Shown one piece after another: positions 1 to 10,363 of a stretch of DNA of 62,000 bases (position 1 is the stretch's first letter; every line of letters starts with the position of its first letter). Source of the DNA: Mesostigma viride (lineage: Eukaryota > Streptophyta > Mesostigmatophyceae > Mesostigmatales > Mesostigmataceae). The translations under genes and the position numbers were made by a program. A model generated the notes under the pieces. That model was not told the origin of the DNA and made no database searches. It was given only the letters and a program-made list of their open reading frames with translations. Location: NCBI GenBank assembly GCA_009746045.1, contig RPFO01000310.1, forward strand, positions 3,228,600 to 3,290,599, read 5' to 3'.

Positions 1-351
1 CCCTGCCCCAGGGGCAGGATTCACCCGTTCTAGTCGGGACAAGGGGGAATGCATGGGTGGCATCCGAGACATGGTGCTGCGTAGCGGACAAGGAGCGCGG
101 GGCAACATATTCTGCTGCTGCACACATGGCACGCCTGGTTCAAGCCACCACCATGGCAACGCCAGCTCTCCCGCGCACCCTGCCATCCGCACCCACCCAC
201 ATGCCATGTCAGCCAGTCAGTGCGCAAGGAGGGCTGCACGCCGGCCCACCGGGGTGCTTGGTAGTGGAGTGTGGACCTGAAACACTGAAGCCTCAAACCT
301 GGACCTTGTGTGTGTGTTCTGTATGCTTGCCCCCCTGCATCCGCGCACCAG
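1..351 (+). other. Intron of the ankyrin gene, upstream part outside window
   Basis: No exon is recognised here. The stretch ends in a polypyrimidine tract and CAG directly before the first visible ankyrin exon, so it reads as the 3' part of an intron. The gene's start lies left of the window. Confidence 0.55.
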
Positions 352-3300
352 GACGGCTGCACGGCGCTGCACCTGGCGTCCATGAATGGGCATGCGGAGA
401 TCGGCAAGCTGCTGCTGGAGGAGGGCAGCGCCGTGGACGCGGTGGACGTGGTGCGTGCGATAGCAGCCACATAGGAACCACGTGGCCTTTCTTGGCGGTG
501 GTAGCGGTCCCATGGGGGGTGTTGTGCTTGGATGCGCTAGTGGGAAAACATGCGCATGCATGGGTGCGGTGGTCGCATCCAGCTACAGCAGCAGCACGGG
601 TGGGCCGTGTCCTGTGAACTTGTGAGGCATGCACCTCGGCACGGCACGGCACCCACTTGGGAGGTGTGCGCGATGCATGTGCTGTCGAATGGGGAGCACC
701 ACCGTGCGCATGTTTGTGGGTGGCTTGCCCTTGCGATGGGTGAGCGACAGATGGTCATGTGCGGGTGCATCAAGGAGCTCCGGGTCCTGCCCATGGTGTG
801 TGCATATATGCCTGCTTATGCCTCTGCTTGCAGCTGGCACAACACTTAGTGCTCTCACATGGCTGCCACAAAACGTTTGCCACAAGAGGCGGGCAGCGTT
901 GGCCCAAGACCGTCCGCTGGGGGATGATACGTTGTGCGTTCCGGGGAAAGAGGCGGTGTCTCTGCTCCGTTTATGCGTTTACTCACATCTCCCCTCTATT
1001 TTCTCCCTCGCGCTCTGTCACCTGGCCCCCTCCTTCTCGACCCATCCTCGTGAACGTGGACACCGCGCGCGTCGTCGTGAACATCCCCAGCATGGGCGGA
1101 CGCCGCTCCAGTTTGCGGTCGCGCACGACTTTGTGGAGATGGCCAGCATGCTGCTGGAGAACGGGGCCAGCCTGGAGATCAAGGACAACGTGAGTGGTCC
1201 TGTAAAGTGGTGTGATAAGTTCTTCGTGCAATATGGGGTGAGGTCAAGGATAACGTGAGTGATGGTGGAGATGGTGGCGATAAGAGAGCGTGCACTCACA
1301 GAGGGTGAGATCAAGGTCAAGGCAGTGGGGGTGGAGACACTGGATTCGTGGAAGCTGAGGTCAAGGATAACGCCGTGGTGGTGGAGTAGCATGTGCTTTG
1401 ATATCGGCTGAGATGAAGGACAATGTGTCATGTGAGTCCTTGCATTGACGGCGGCCGTGGGAAGTATCATGCATGGACATTCTTAATCTGTAGCGGAGGG
1501 TGAGGGCAAGAGCTGCGTGAGAGGCGCAGGAAGATAGGCTAGGGCGAGGACTAAGTACGTTAGAGCAGCGGAGAGTGATCTGTCGACGATTGGTTCTGAC
1601 AAAGAGCTTGTGTTGCCAGCATCCATGCTGGCTGCCATGAGGCTGAAGCACTACCATGCGAGGAGCGGCTGCTTTGCAAACCTGGCGTGTGAGGCTGGCT
1701 CCGTCCATAACTCCTTCTCTACCCCTGGCCTGACAGCAAGCTCAGCTTGGTAAACACCCTGCTGAAAAACTTACAAGGTAGACGACGCGATGTGCCATGG
1801 TCGCCGCTTGTCAAGACCTTCGCATGCCTCTAATCCAACACACCTAGTACCTGCATATGTCACAAGTCTCCCGCTGTTGGTAGTGCGGGCACCCTTGTTC
1901 TGTATGAGTGCCCCCCGGCCGCAGGCTCAGCCGCCCGTCGTAGCCTACCCGGTGGTCACGCGCTCGGCTCTTTTTGCGTGCGTGCGCGTTCTCTTACCCT
2001 CTCCCCCTACAGCTGTAGGTGTCTTGCTTAATTACCCGCTGCCGTTTCCTGCGCTTTCCGATGCTGGCCATGCCTCGCCGTTGCCTTGCCGCTCATGCTC
2101 CCCTCCGGCTCCCCTCTCCCACCCTGTCCCGTGCTACCCGACCCCCTCTCCTACCCCTTGCCCCCTCCTACCACATCCCCCCATCTTCCCCATCCCCCCC
2201 TCTTGCCCCACCCCCTCCCCTCCTACCCACCCCCCCGCCTACCCCCTTCTCACCCCAGTACGGCGGCAGCTGCATCGACCGCGCGATCGGCAACCAGAGC
2301 TACGACATGATCACCCTGCTTGAGAGCTACGGCGCCGACGCCAACGAGCATGAGCAGACCTATGCGGTGAGGGGGAGCAGAGGGGGGCAAGCAGCACATG
2401 AACTTGATAGAGGAGGGGAAGGGAGCAGACCTACTCGATGGGGGGGGGGGGGGGGGGAAGCAGACCTACGCGGTGGGAAGGGGGGGGGGAAGGGAGCAGA
2501 CCTGTGCTGTGAGGGGGGGGGGGGGGGGGGGAGCAGACCTGTGCTGTGAGGGGGGGGGGGGGGAGGGAGCAGACCTGTGTGGTGAGGAGGGGGGGGAGGG
2601 AGCAGACCTGTGTGGTGAGGAGGGGGGGGAGGGAGCAGACCTGTGTGGTGAGGAGGGGGGGGGAGGGAGCAGACCTGTGCTGTGAGGGGGGGGGGGGGGG
2701 GAGGGAGCAGACCTGTGTGGTGAGGAGGGGGGGGAGGGAGCAGACCTGTGTGGTGAGGAGGGGGGGGGAGGGAGCAGACCTGTGTGGTGAGGAGGGGGGG
2801 GAGGGAGCAGACCTGTGCTGTGAGGGGGGGGGGGGGGGGAGGGAGCAGACCTGTGTGGTGAGGGGGAAAAGCGAGCTGATGAAGTTGATGAAGGGGCGTA
2901 TAGGAAGGAGATGTACGCGTTGAGGAGGGGGCAGGAGAGCAGTCCTACGCAGTGAGGGGGGGAGCGGTGTAGCCGCGATAGTAGGGGAAGAGAGGGAGGT
3001 AGCAAGGCAGGGGAAGAGAGGGAGGTAGCAAGGCAGGGGAAGGGGGGGAGGTAGCAAGGCAGGGGAAGAGAGGGAGGTAGCAAGGCAGGGGAAGAGAGGG
3101 AGGTAGCAAGGCAGGGGAAGAGAGGGACGTAGCAAGGCAGGGGAAGAGAGGGAGGTAGCAAGGCAGGGGAAGGGGAGGTAGCAAGGCAGGGGTAGGGGGG
3201 GGGTAGCAAGGCAGGGGTAGGGGGGACGTAGCAAGGCAGGGGTAGGGGGGGGTAGCAAGGCAGGGGAAGAGAGGGAGGTAGCAAGGCAGGGGAAGAGAGG

Positions 3301-4858
3301 GAGGTAGCAAGGCAGGGGAAGGGGGGGGTAGCAAGGCAGGGGAAGAGAGGGAGGTAGCAAGGCAGGGGAAGGGGGGAGGTAGCAAGGCAGGGGAAGAGAG
3401 GGAGGTAGCACGGCAGGGGAAGAGAGGGAGGTAGCAAGGCAGGGGAAGAGAGGAAGGTAGCAAGGCAGGGGTAGGGGGGGAGGTAGTAAGGCAGGGGAAG
3501 GTGGGGACGTAGCAAGGCAGGGGTAGGGGGGAAGGTAGCAAGGCAGGGGAAGGGGGGGGGGTAGCAAGGCAAGGGAAGGGGGGGGGGTAGCAAGGCAGGG
3601 GAGGGGGGGGAGGTAGCATGGCAGGGGAAGGGGGGGGAGGTAGCAAGGCAGGCCGCTCTGCCATCTGATGAGGCCCAGGAACCATCAGACAGTGCACGAA
3701 CAGATAGTGCCAAGCGAAGCACGTCGGACCATACCACGTGCCAGCATCATCATGTGAGCAGCGCCTCGAGACTAGCTACCCACTGCCTTGGCCCTTGATG
3801 TTGCAACAAGTATCCACACAAGGCGTAACGTCCCTTGTACGTTGCCATCCCGAATGGTGGGCCAACCCCTTGCTGTCCGCACGCAGCAAACCCCGCTGAC
3901 CAAGGCGCTCTCCAAGCGCCATTCGGAGCTAGCGCAAGCCAGCTACATGCGCAACCAGCCAGCCACCCCCCCTGGGGGTGGCGGGCGCAGCCCCATGGGG
4001 GGCCGCACCAGCGGCGAGACGTTCCGAAACCCTTCGTACGCGGGGCCACCGGCCGGCTATCACGCGAGCCCTTCAGGCAACTTTGTGGTGAACCCTTCCA
4101 ATGGCCACTTTGCGGTGACCAACCCCGGCCAGTTCCCGGTGAGTGCGACAGGGGTATCTATCAAAAGATGATCAATGCTCCTTGTGCATGCATACAGCCT
4201 TAAGGTCTGCGATATGAATGATATAGACCAAGGAAAAAAACAGCGCCGTAAATATCCCTGAAGTGACGTAATTTTACTGTGCTGTAGCAACATGGAAGGA
4301 CAGCCCCTGCAGGACAAGGAAGCCGCTAGCCATGTGTCCGCACCCATACGCGAGTGCCTGTCTCTTAGCATGATTACTCCCATGTCTTCTTCCAACACTT
4401 TGTCCTTGACTCATGTATCTTGCCTGCCTTCATGCCATGGGGTTGGGGATGACCCTCAAGAGATGGCCCATGTTTGCAGTCCCTGCGTTGCCAGGCTAGC
4501 TCGGAGCTTCGTACTCACAAGGCGTGAGAGGGCTGCGCTCTGCCTTTCCCTCCCAGTCGTGTTGCTGGGGCAAGTTGGCTGAGAATTGCCTGGCTTGTTA
4601 TATCATTGCTTACATCAACTTCAGCGGGTGCCGGCATCAGTGCATGCGTCCCATGATTGCTATGCAGATGTGAACGTAATATTGGCATCCCTTGTTTCCC
4701 CTTGTGCAAGAAGCGATGTGTAACCATGGGTTCCACGGTAGTCCCTGTGCTACGTGCACATGCTGCCGTATGCTCACCTGCAGTTCGGGGGAGCCAATCC
4801 CGGCACGGATGGACCACCGCCGAAGAAACAGCCGGGGTGCAGCTGCATCGTCCAGTGA
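352..4858 (+). CDS. Ankyrin-repeat protein with C-terminal CaaX box (3' part of gene)
   Basis: Five exons join in phase 0: 352-450, 1091-1189, 2259-2366, 3887-4138 and 4784-4858 (stop TGA). All internal exon edges have AG acceptors and GT donors (gtgcgt, gtgagt, gtgagg, gtgagt). Exons 1 and 2 each encode exactly 33 residues, one ankyrin repeat per exon (DGCTALHLASMNGH..., HGRTPLQFAVAHD...). Exon 3 encodes a third, more divergent repeat (36 residues). Exon 4 finishes a repeat (QTPLTKALSKRHSEL) and continues into a Gly/Pro/Ser/Asn-rich, probably disordered tail. The last exon ends KKQPGCSCIVQ: a basic stretch, a second cysteine and a CaaX box whose final Gln favours farnesylation in known systems. 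I infer a lipid-anchored scaffold protein; its partners are unknown. 210 residues are visible and the N-terminus is missing. Confidence 0.8.
1170..1436 (+). repeat. Degenerate copies of exon tail plus 5' splice site
   Basis: The ankyrin exon ends GAGATCAAGGACAAC followed by GTGAGTG. Related blocks recur downstream in the intron at about 1240-1262 (GAGGTCAAGGATAAC plus GTGAGTG), 1306, 1351 and 1410, spaced about 45-65 bases apart and increasingly diverged. The first copy keeps a perfect GTGAGT donor. Confidence 0.75.
2345..2960 (+). repeat. Minisatellite grown from an exon-intron junction
   Basis: The ankyrin exon ending at 2366 finishes GAGCAGACCTATGCG and its intron begins GTGAGGGGG. The following 600 bases are more than a dozen tandem copies of that junction, mostly GAGCAGACCTGTGTG plus GTGAGGAGGGGGGG, separated by variable poly-G runs. 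A last outlying copy is near 2937. Long ORFs on both strands here are repeat artefacts. The poly-G lengths should not be trusted. Confidence 0.85.
2985..3655. repeat. 26-27-bp minisatellite
   Basis: About 25 tandem copies of a purine-rich unit built on AGGCAGGGGAAGAGAGGGAG and GTAGCA, with sub-variants in G-run length. It sits in the intron before the fourth visible ankyrin exon. The minus strand gives a long Leu/Pro/Ser/Cys ORF that is an artefact of the repeat. Confidence 0.9.
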
Positions 4859-5564
4859 ACGAGCCCGGCAGGATGGGCCGGCGAGTCTGGTGTGCGGGGT
4901 GCGGGTGGCTTTGCTGGATGCTGACAAGTGCTGACAAGGATACACCTATATGCAAGCATGCACGTGTCTCTTGCATAGGTCTGTGTATTAACGGGCATGA
5001 CGACCTGGCTCTGCCCCAGCCCGTGTGGTGCAACCCTCGTTATACTATGCAACCTTGTGTGAGCATGAGCATGGTGTTCATCCGTGTGCCTCCGTTTGGA
5101 GATTTACTCGGGAGCATGGGATGCCCCCACGTGATGTGTTTATTAGCCTGTGAGTGGGAAACAGTTTATCATGTTGGCATTCAGAGGGGCAGTGGATACT
5201 GTGCTCAGCATAGATGTGAGTCTAATCAGCATCTGTTGGCCAATGTCGCCAATATCCTGTCTGGATATCATGTAGGTAATGGCCCGTTGTGATACTGTAT
5301 GGACAAGGCCCTTGTATGCCCAGGTATCTAGCAGCTGTTTTATTCCGATGACCATGGCACAGTGCAGTCCAGGCTATCCCCCCTTCACATCTGGCCTATT
5401 TATAATGATTAGCTATTTGCGCTCATCTTACAAAACTATCTGCACGGTTCTGTGTGATTCTAGTATTAGCAAGCGTTATAATTTACCCTTATAATAGTAA
5501 ACATCTGCGTTTGATCATGGGCCGGATGAACGTGCAGATGTGCACATGACATGATACCTTCAAC
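4859..5564. other. Ankyrin-gene 3' UTR and spacer
   Basis: This follows the TGA at 4856-4858. I see no exon, repeat or TGTAA polyadenylation motif before the LINE remnant that begins near 5565, so the transcript end is not placed. Confidence 0.4.
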
Positions 5565-6548
5565 TAGTTCCTGCATGCGGTAAGTAAGGACTTGCGTGTC
5601 ATGCGCATGGGCATGCCATGCACTGAGTACTATGCTAATCTCATTAGAAAATTATTACACGGAAGTTACAAATATCGTCTGCATCATGCCCCAACCATGT
5701 AGTCACTAGAGGGGGATATAATCCTGATCTGAGCCGTCCTCTACTGTAATGGCAGACGAGGCGGTAGCATGTAGCGGCTATCCTCAGGGGCAATAACCTC
5801 CACTTAAGGACTTCTACCCTGCATTCTACCAACGGGCCGCGGGGCCCGTGGGGAGAAAACAGGAGCATGCCCCTCAGGAAGGTGCTTATTGCAGACGGCA
5901 GCCCATTTCTCCTTGTCTATCATGCGGGCGCGGAGTACAGATAATCCCAGAAGCCCTGCATCCTCAAGCAATTGTGTCTCACAGGTCCGGGTCGCGCCCG
6001 CGCGTTGGCGCGCGCAAGTTTGCCAGTGGGTTGCGACGGGACAAGGGGACCCTGCCATAGGAGGAGGCCGGTGTCTACCTGGTTGGCCAGTCCTAAGCTA
6101 GCCCGCCCGCAGGGCCCACATCGACGTATTCACGTGGTCTGTGCGGGCAAGATGGCCGGCAAAGAGGAGGCGGCAGTGTCGGACATTGGTATGGGTGACA
6201 AGTGGGAGCTCGCATGCAGTAGAGCTCGGCCCGGGTGCGGCGCTCTTGGTAGCGGACGCCGATCGAGGATGTGACGAAGCATTTGAGTGATGTCCAGTGC
6301 ATGCCGTCAAGCTGCTTCCTCAGCGCCTGGTCCAGGGCCGGTCCACCGGCCTCGGAGCCATATAAAGGAGGATGCTGAGGACAACGGGCCTTGAACAGAA
6401 TGCCCTTGCACTGCCCACCGATAGCTAGCGACATGTCTGAGAACCTCTCGAGGCTATAGGGCCGCCCAGGCCTGGCCAATGCGGGTGTTGATGTCGTTGG
6501 CCGTGGAGGGGAGCCAGCTGCCAAGGAGCTTGAAGTGAGTTGCCGCAT
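5565..6548 (-). mobile_element. LINE remnant: end of reverse transcriptase ORF2 and 3' UTR
   Basis: Read on the minus strand, 6548-6093 encodes the thumb/connection part of a non-LTR reverse transcriptase, recognisable from FKLLGSWLPSTANDINTRI, GQAWAAL, a Leu-Leu-Tyr-Gly-Ser-Glu-like block and a downstream Lys-Gln-Leu-Asp. Stops and frame changes break it. It continues to about 5830 as a degraded C-terminus. A 3' UTR follows, to about 5565, shared with copies at 8750-9050 and 41390-41565 (plus strand), which share the block GGTTGGGGCATGATGCAGAC. No endonuclease or catalytic RT motif is present, so this is a 5'-truncated dead copy. Confidence 0.7.
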
Positions 6549-6577
6549 ATATGGGGTGCAGCTAGACGTATATGGAG

Positions 6578-6688
6578 GTCCCCAGTTCGATTCCGGTCGG
6601 ATTCATTTGCAGATCGCGTTTTTCCGCGTGTTCCGCGGCCCGGCACTGAACGCAAATGGTTTTCACCTTTGCGGAGTGCCTGATCAGA
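6578..6688 (+). mobile_element. SINE copy (5'-truncated), 10-bp target duplication
   Basis: A 111-bp block beginning GTCCCCAGTTCGATTCCGG and ending CCTGATCAGA is nearly identical to the 3' parts of the SINE copies at 41743-42084 and 42143-42491. It is flanked by perfect direct repeats GTATATGGAG at 6568-6577 and 6689-6698, as expected after target-primed insertion. The start resembles a tRNA T-arm (pol III box B, GTTCGATTCC). The copy lacks the upstream head of the longer copies. Confidence 0.8.
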
Positions 6689-6775
6689 GTATATGGAGAC
6701 CGTATATGGAGAAACCGTTGGCATGCCTGACCGTATATATATCAAGGAATTACTCGATCGGGCTCGACCCAACTA

Positions 6776-8640
6776 AGGGGTGCCCGGCGTGGGGGTGGAA
6801 GATCGTCATAGCTATGCAAGAGCTAGGGCATGGCTTCTCAACAGAGAGTACGTCTCTCTGCATAGGCATAGCATGGCTAAGTTAGTAAGTAACATCCATG
6901 GGAGGTCCTGGGCATTATATAGGCATGGCGTGGCTAAATGTTGAAGGCATGATCAATCCATGGGGGGCCACTATGGGCGCACAAGCGCGTGGGCCACATG
7001 CTAGGCTAAGCCGATGCGCGTGGGCCACATGCTAGGCTAAGCCTGACTAATCTACGGAGCTACTGGTATATATTCCCTAGTCTGAGGTGGCAGGAGGGGC
7101 CTGCATGCCATAGCTTGCATGTGGTCAACGTGGATGACCGCCCCCCTCCAGTATACCGGCTTCCCCTCGGCCTGCGCTCTGCCGGAGCTGAAGGTAGGTC
7201 GGCCATAGCTCACGTCGCCGCTGTTGCTGGGCCAGAGTCAAGTCGTCGCCGGTCCAGCGTGAAGCGAGACCCCGAGAGCTTCTTGCGGCATATAAGGAAC
7301 GACAGCTTGTCCGCCATGTACTTCAAGGTGAGGAGCACAGGTGCCGGGCCAGCCTTGCCCCGCGCGCGGGGGAGGCGGACAGGGCTCCGACATCCGCAGC
7401 TCACCAGCGAGTTGCCTGGGGACAAGAATGTCGCGCTTAAATGCCGCGAGAAGAGACGTCGTCGAGGTCTCACCTGTAGACCGGCTGGTCGAAGTGCTTG
7501 ACGATGACATTGTGGCTGCGCTGGGTGATGTCGGCCTCCTCGCGAAGGTCGAGTGCTTGTTGCTTGAGCTGTGCCGTGATGGTGGAGGTGGTGGAGGTGG
7601 TGCGATTAGTAAGGTAGGGGTTAGTAGTCCGCCCCGGTGGAGGGAGCATCACTGGCCGCCCGGGCCAGCAGATGCCGGCTAGCTGGGCAGCGATTTCCTT
7701 CACCGCCTGGGCGGTGAGGCCTGCGGTGTCATGCAAGCGCTCAAGGGCGGCCGGTGGCGGTGGCTTGGAGGCGCTCAGGTCGAGGGCGAGGAGCTGGGCC
7801 GTGATGTCGGCAGTGGAGGCGGAAATGGTGGTGGAGGCGGAGGCGACGGTGGTGGAAAGGTGGGGAAGCTCAGCAGCCAGCGTGCCGCCCAGTGCCGCCA
7901 CATCGGTAGCAAGGGGGGTCACGTGCTGCTGGAAGGCTTTCGTAAGGATGGAACGGAGTGTGGGGGCGGAGATGGATTGAGCCCAGATCTCGCCATCAGA
8001 GCGCATGAGAAGAGAGTTGAGAATGGTGTGCTGGAGCATGGGGCGGGTGCACCCGAGCAGAACGTCGGTGTTATACCACCAGCTGCCGTCCGGGGTGATG
8101 AGGCGATTGACATGTCGTAGAGATGGAGGCACAGGTCGTAAAGCGAGGCGTAGTCCCCGTAGAAGAGGCAATGCAGGGCAGTTGCCGGGGACATGTTGGT
8201 CCAGTCGTGATCGTCGACCTTGAAAGGTTCGGGCCAAAAGCGCGGTTCTGTGGGGCGCGAAAACCGGCCCTCCTGTTTTGTCGGCTGGCCGGCGGCTACG
8301 TTTAGGGTCAGGCGATGCAGATGGCGAGGCATTAAGCCCGGGAGGGTTTCGGGGCGACCACCAGTGCGCGACTAGTGTCACCGCTGCCTGCCGGACCTGA
8401 GGGCGAAGCTGCAGCCGGAGCTGCCGACGTATTTTCATGGCCGAGCGCAGTCGCCAGGCTGCGTTGCGTCGAGGAGCGTTTGCTCGTCATATATTGCATA
8501 ATAGCTTCGGAAAATTATATCAGCATGTTCGTCTTAGAAAGACGAAGCGATAGTGATATTCACAGTGGAACTCGGTGCTCAAACGTGAAAGTTATGAGCT
8601 CCGCCGTCAGCCATGGCTACCTCGTGGCTCGTGGCTCGTG
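6776..8640 (-). mobile_element. ORF1-only LINE copy A (HAL1-like), degraded
   Basis: Minus-strand relative of the full copy at 49937-51925. It starts at 8640 with the same CACGAGCCACGAGCC head, then carries the ORF1 start near 8490, proline/serine-rich N-terminus, coiled-coil segment and the RNA-binding C-terminal region, ending near 7110. About 6760-6880 matches the family 3' UTR (CTCTCTGTTGAGAAGCCATG, GATCTTCC). The ORF is broken in several places; one open segment spans 8438-7470. The stem-loop and AATTC tail are missing. A 9-bp ACCCAACTA repeat flanks it at 6767-6775 and 8642-8650, but the element's own sequence resembles this motif, so it may be chance. Confidence 0.7.
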
Positions 8641-8749
8641 AACCCAACTATCTGAGATGCTATGGCTCACGTATGGTGGATAAGCACCTTCCTGACGCTA
8701 TAAGCACCTTCCGGCATGATCCTGCTGTAGCTCCCCCCGCCCCCCGCGT

Positions 8750-9050
8750 GCGGCCCCGGGCCCTGGCACTGCTAACCAGGCCGGGTAGAAGTCGATCTGC
8801 AGGTGGAGATTATTGCCCCTGAAAATTGCCGCTGCAGCCGGTACGGGCCGCTCGTCTGCCAACACAGTAGAGCTAGGACAGCTCGACTGAGGATTATATC
8901 ACCATAGATATTTAGTACTATATATGGTTGGGGCATGATGCAGACGATATTAACTGTCTGATTGTTTAACTTTTGTGTAATTATTTTTCTAATGAGATTA
9001 GCATCTGGAGTACTTCGTGGCATGGGCCTACGCGCATGCCGCGCAAGTAC
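8750..9050 (+). mobile_element. LINE 3' UTR fragment
   Basis: Plus-strand copy of the same 3' UTR found in inverse orientation at 5565-5830 and again at 41390-41565. It contains GGATTATATCACC, the GGCATGATGCAGAC block, AATTATTTTT and an AATGAGAT end. No coding remnant lies upstream, so it is strongly 5'-truncated. Together with the 5.6-kb copy it forms a 3.5-kb inverted pair that could be mistaken for DNA-transposon ends. Confidence 0.65.
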
Positions 9051-10363
9051 TTACGACATTCTACCCCTGGAGCCGGTGCTTGCCGATTCATACGGTCCTG
9101 GGTAAACATGGACCGAATGCACTACGTTAAATACATCATCACATATAAAGGCAGATCAAAATCAGATCTTGACCATCATGAGGTGTATGCCTAGATCATT
9201 GTCACCCATTCCCGGAGGTGGGTTGTTTCCCTTGACAAAGAATTTCGAGTAACAAATAAGCAGTTTGCAGCCAATCTGAAGAATCCAAGGGTAATGAACC
9301 CGCATCCCACGGAACCTTTCATTATTTAACCTGCAAGCACACACGTACCCGTTACAAGTACAAAAGCACATGAATAGATGTCCAGTCACAAGTTATTACA
9401 TCAGAAGGCACCCAGAACTTGTAAGAAACAGGGCCTCGAAAAAATGCTGAATCTAGGAAGTAACATGCAGTGAGCACTCAGCAAGAAGCAACTGATTCGC
9501 GCTGTGAGGAAAGCTATCATTTGGCATACCACCATAATCTGGAATAGTGACATGGCTACCAGACTAGCAGGTGACACAAATCAATTGGCGAAAAAGTAAG
9601 CTACCTAGAGCATGATATCCTTACCAGATAGAGAACTTAGTGAATTCCGGAGCCCGAGTAACATGCCATGCCTACCCTGCTGTTGCGTGCAACTACAGAG
9701 AAAAGACAGTCTTGTTACAGGAAGAGTGCCGCTACATCTGGACATGCTACATCTGTGCTGTCCAAAACTGACAATTTGACAAAGCCCTTGGTCATCGCTT
9801 GGGCATGACAATCCTGCCGTTCCCTTGATATCCATCGAAGGGCACCGTTCACACAAACAGGTTTCTTGTTGCCTGTGAAATATCAGATGGTAACAAGTGT
9901 GCCAAGAGCAGGAAGACATTCTTTCTTTCTTCTCAACTGCCATGCCAGGACGGGCATTCGGAAGTTCCTAAGGCACCCACATTGTGCAGGAGAGAGAGCC
10001 AGCATGCGAGCACCACGTCATGGCCCCAGCTACACCTCAACCACAGCAAAACCCCTCACAGTCATGTCCCCACTGCTACACCAGCAGCTATCCCGCCCCA
10101 CGAGTTCAGGATGAGCCCTATCATAAACCAATTATCAAAACAATATTGATCAAAAAGTGGCGTGTCTCCTCCACATGGCCAACAAACAAGGTTGCTCTCT
10201 TCCCGTGCTCACCCAAACCATCTCGCCACGGTCCTGACTTCCGCTTGCATTATGCAACTATGCACCCTGCGATTGCATGAACTCTGGATCCCCCACATGG
10301 AGACGGTGTGTCTAGTCACTGGTGCTTATCTAGCAGTTCGTGCGAATCAAACGGTTACATGAC
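9051..10363. other. Spacer or 3' flank of the sialidase-like gene
   Basis: No exon matching the missing C-terminal strand of a sialidase fold was found on the minus strand. The base composition is less GC-rich than the exons. No mobile element is recognised. Confidence 0.4.

Noticed and set aside
2431-3737. 378- and 423-codon minus-strand ORFs rich in Leu, Pro, Ser and Cys
   Set aside because: They come from two purine-rich minisatellites and have no non-repeat domain.
5565-9050. A 3.5-kb DNA transposon with about 180-bp inverted ends
   Set aside because: A third copy of the end at 41390-41565, and the RT remnant leading into the 5.6-kb copy, show it is a LINE 3' UTR present twice in opposite orientation.
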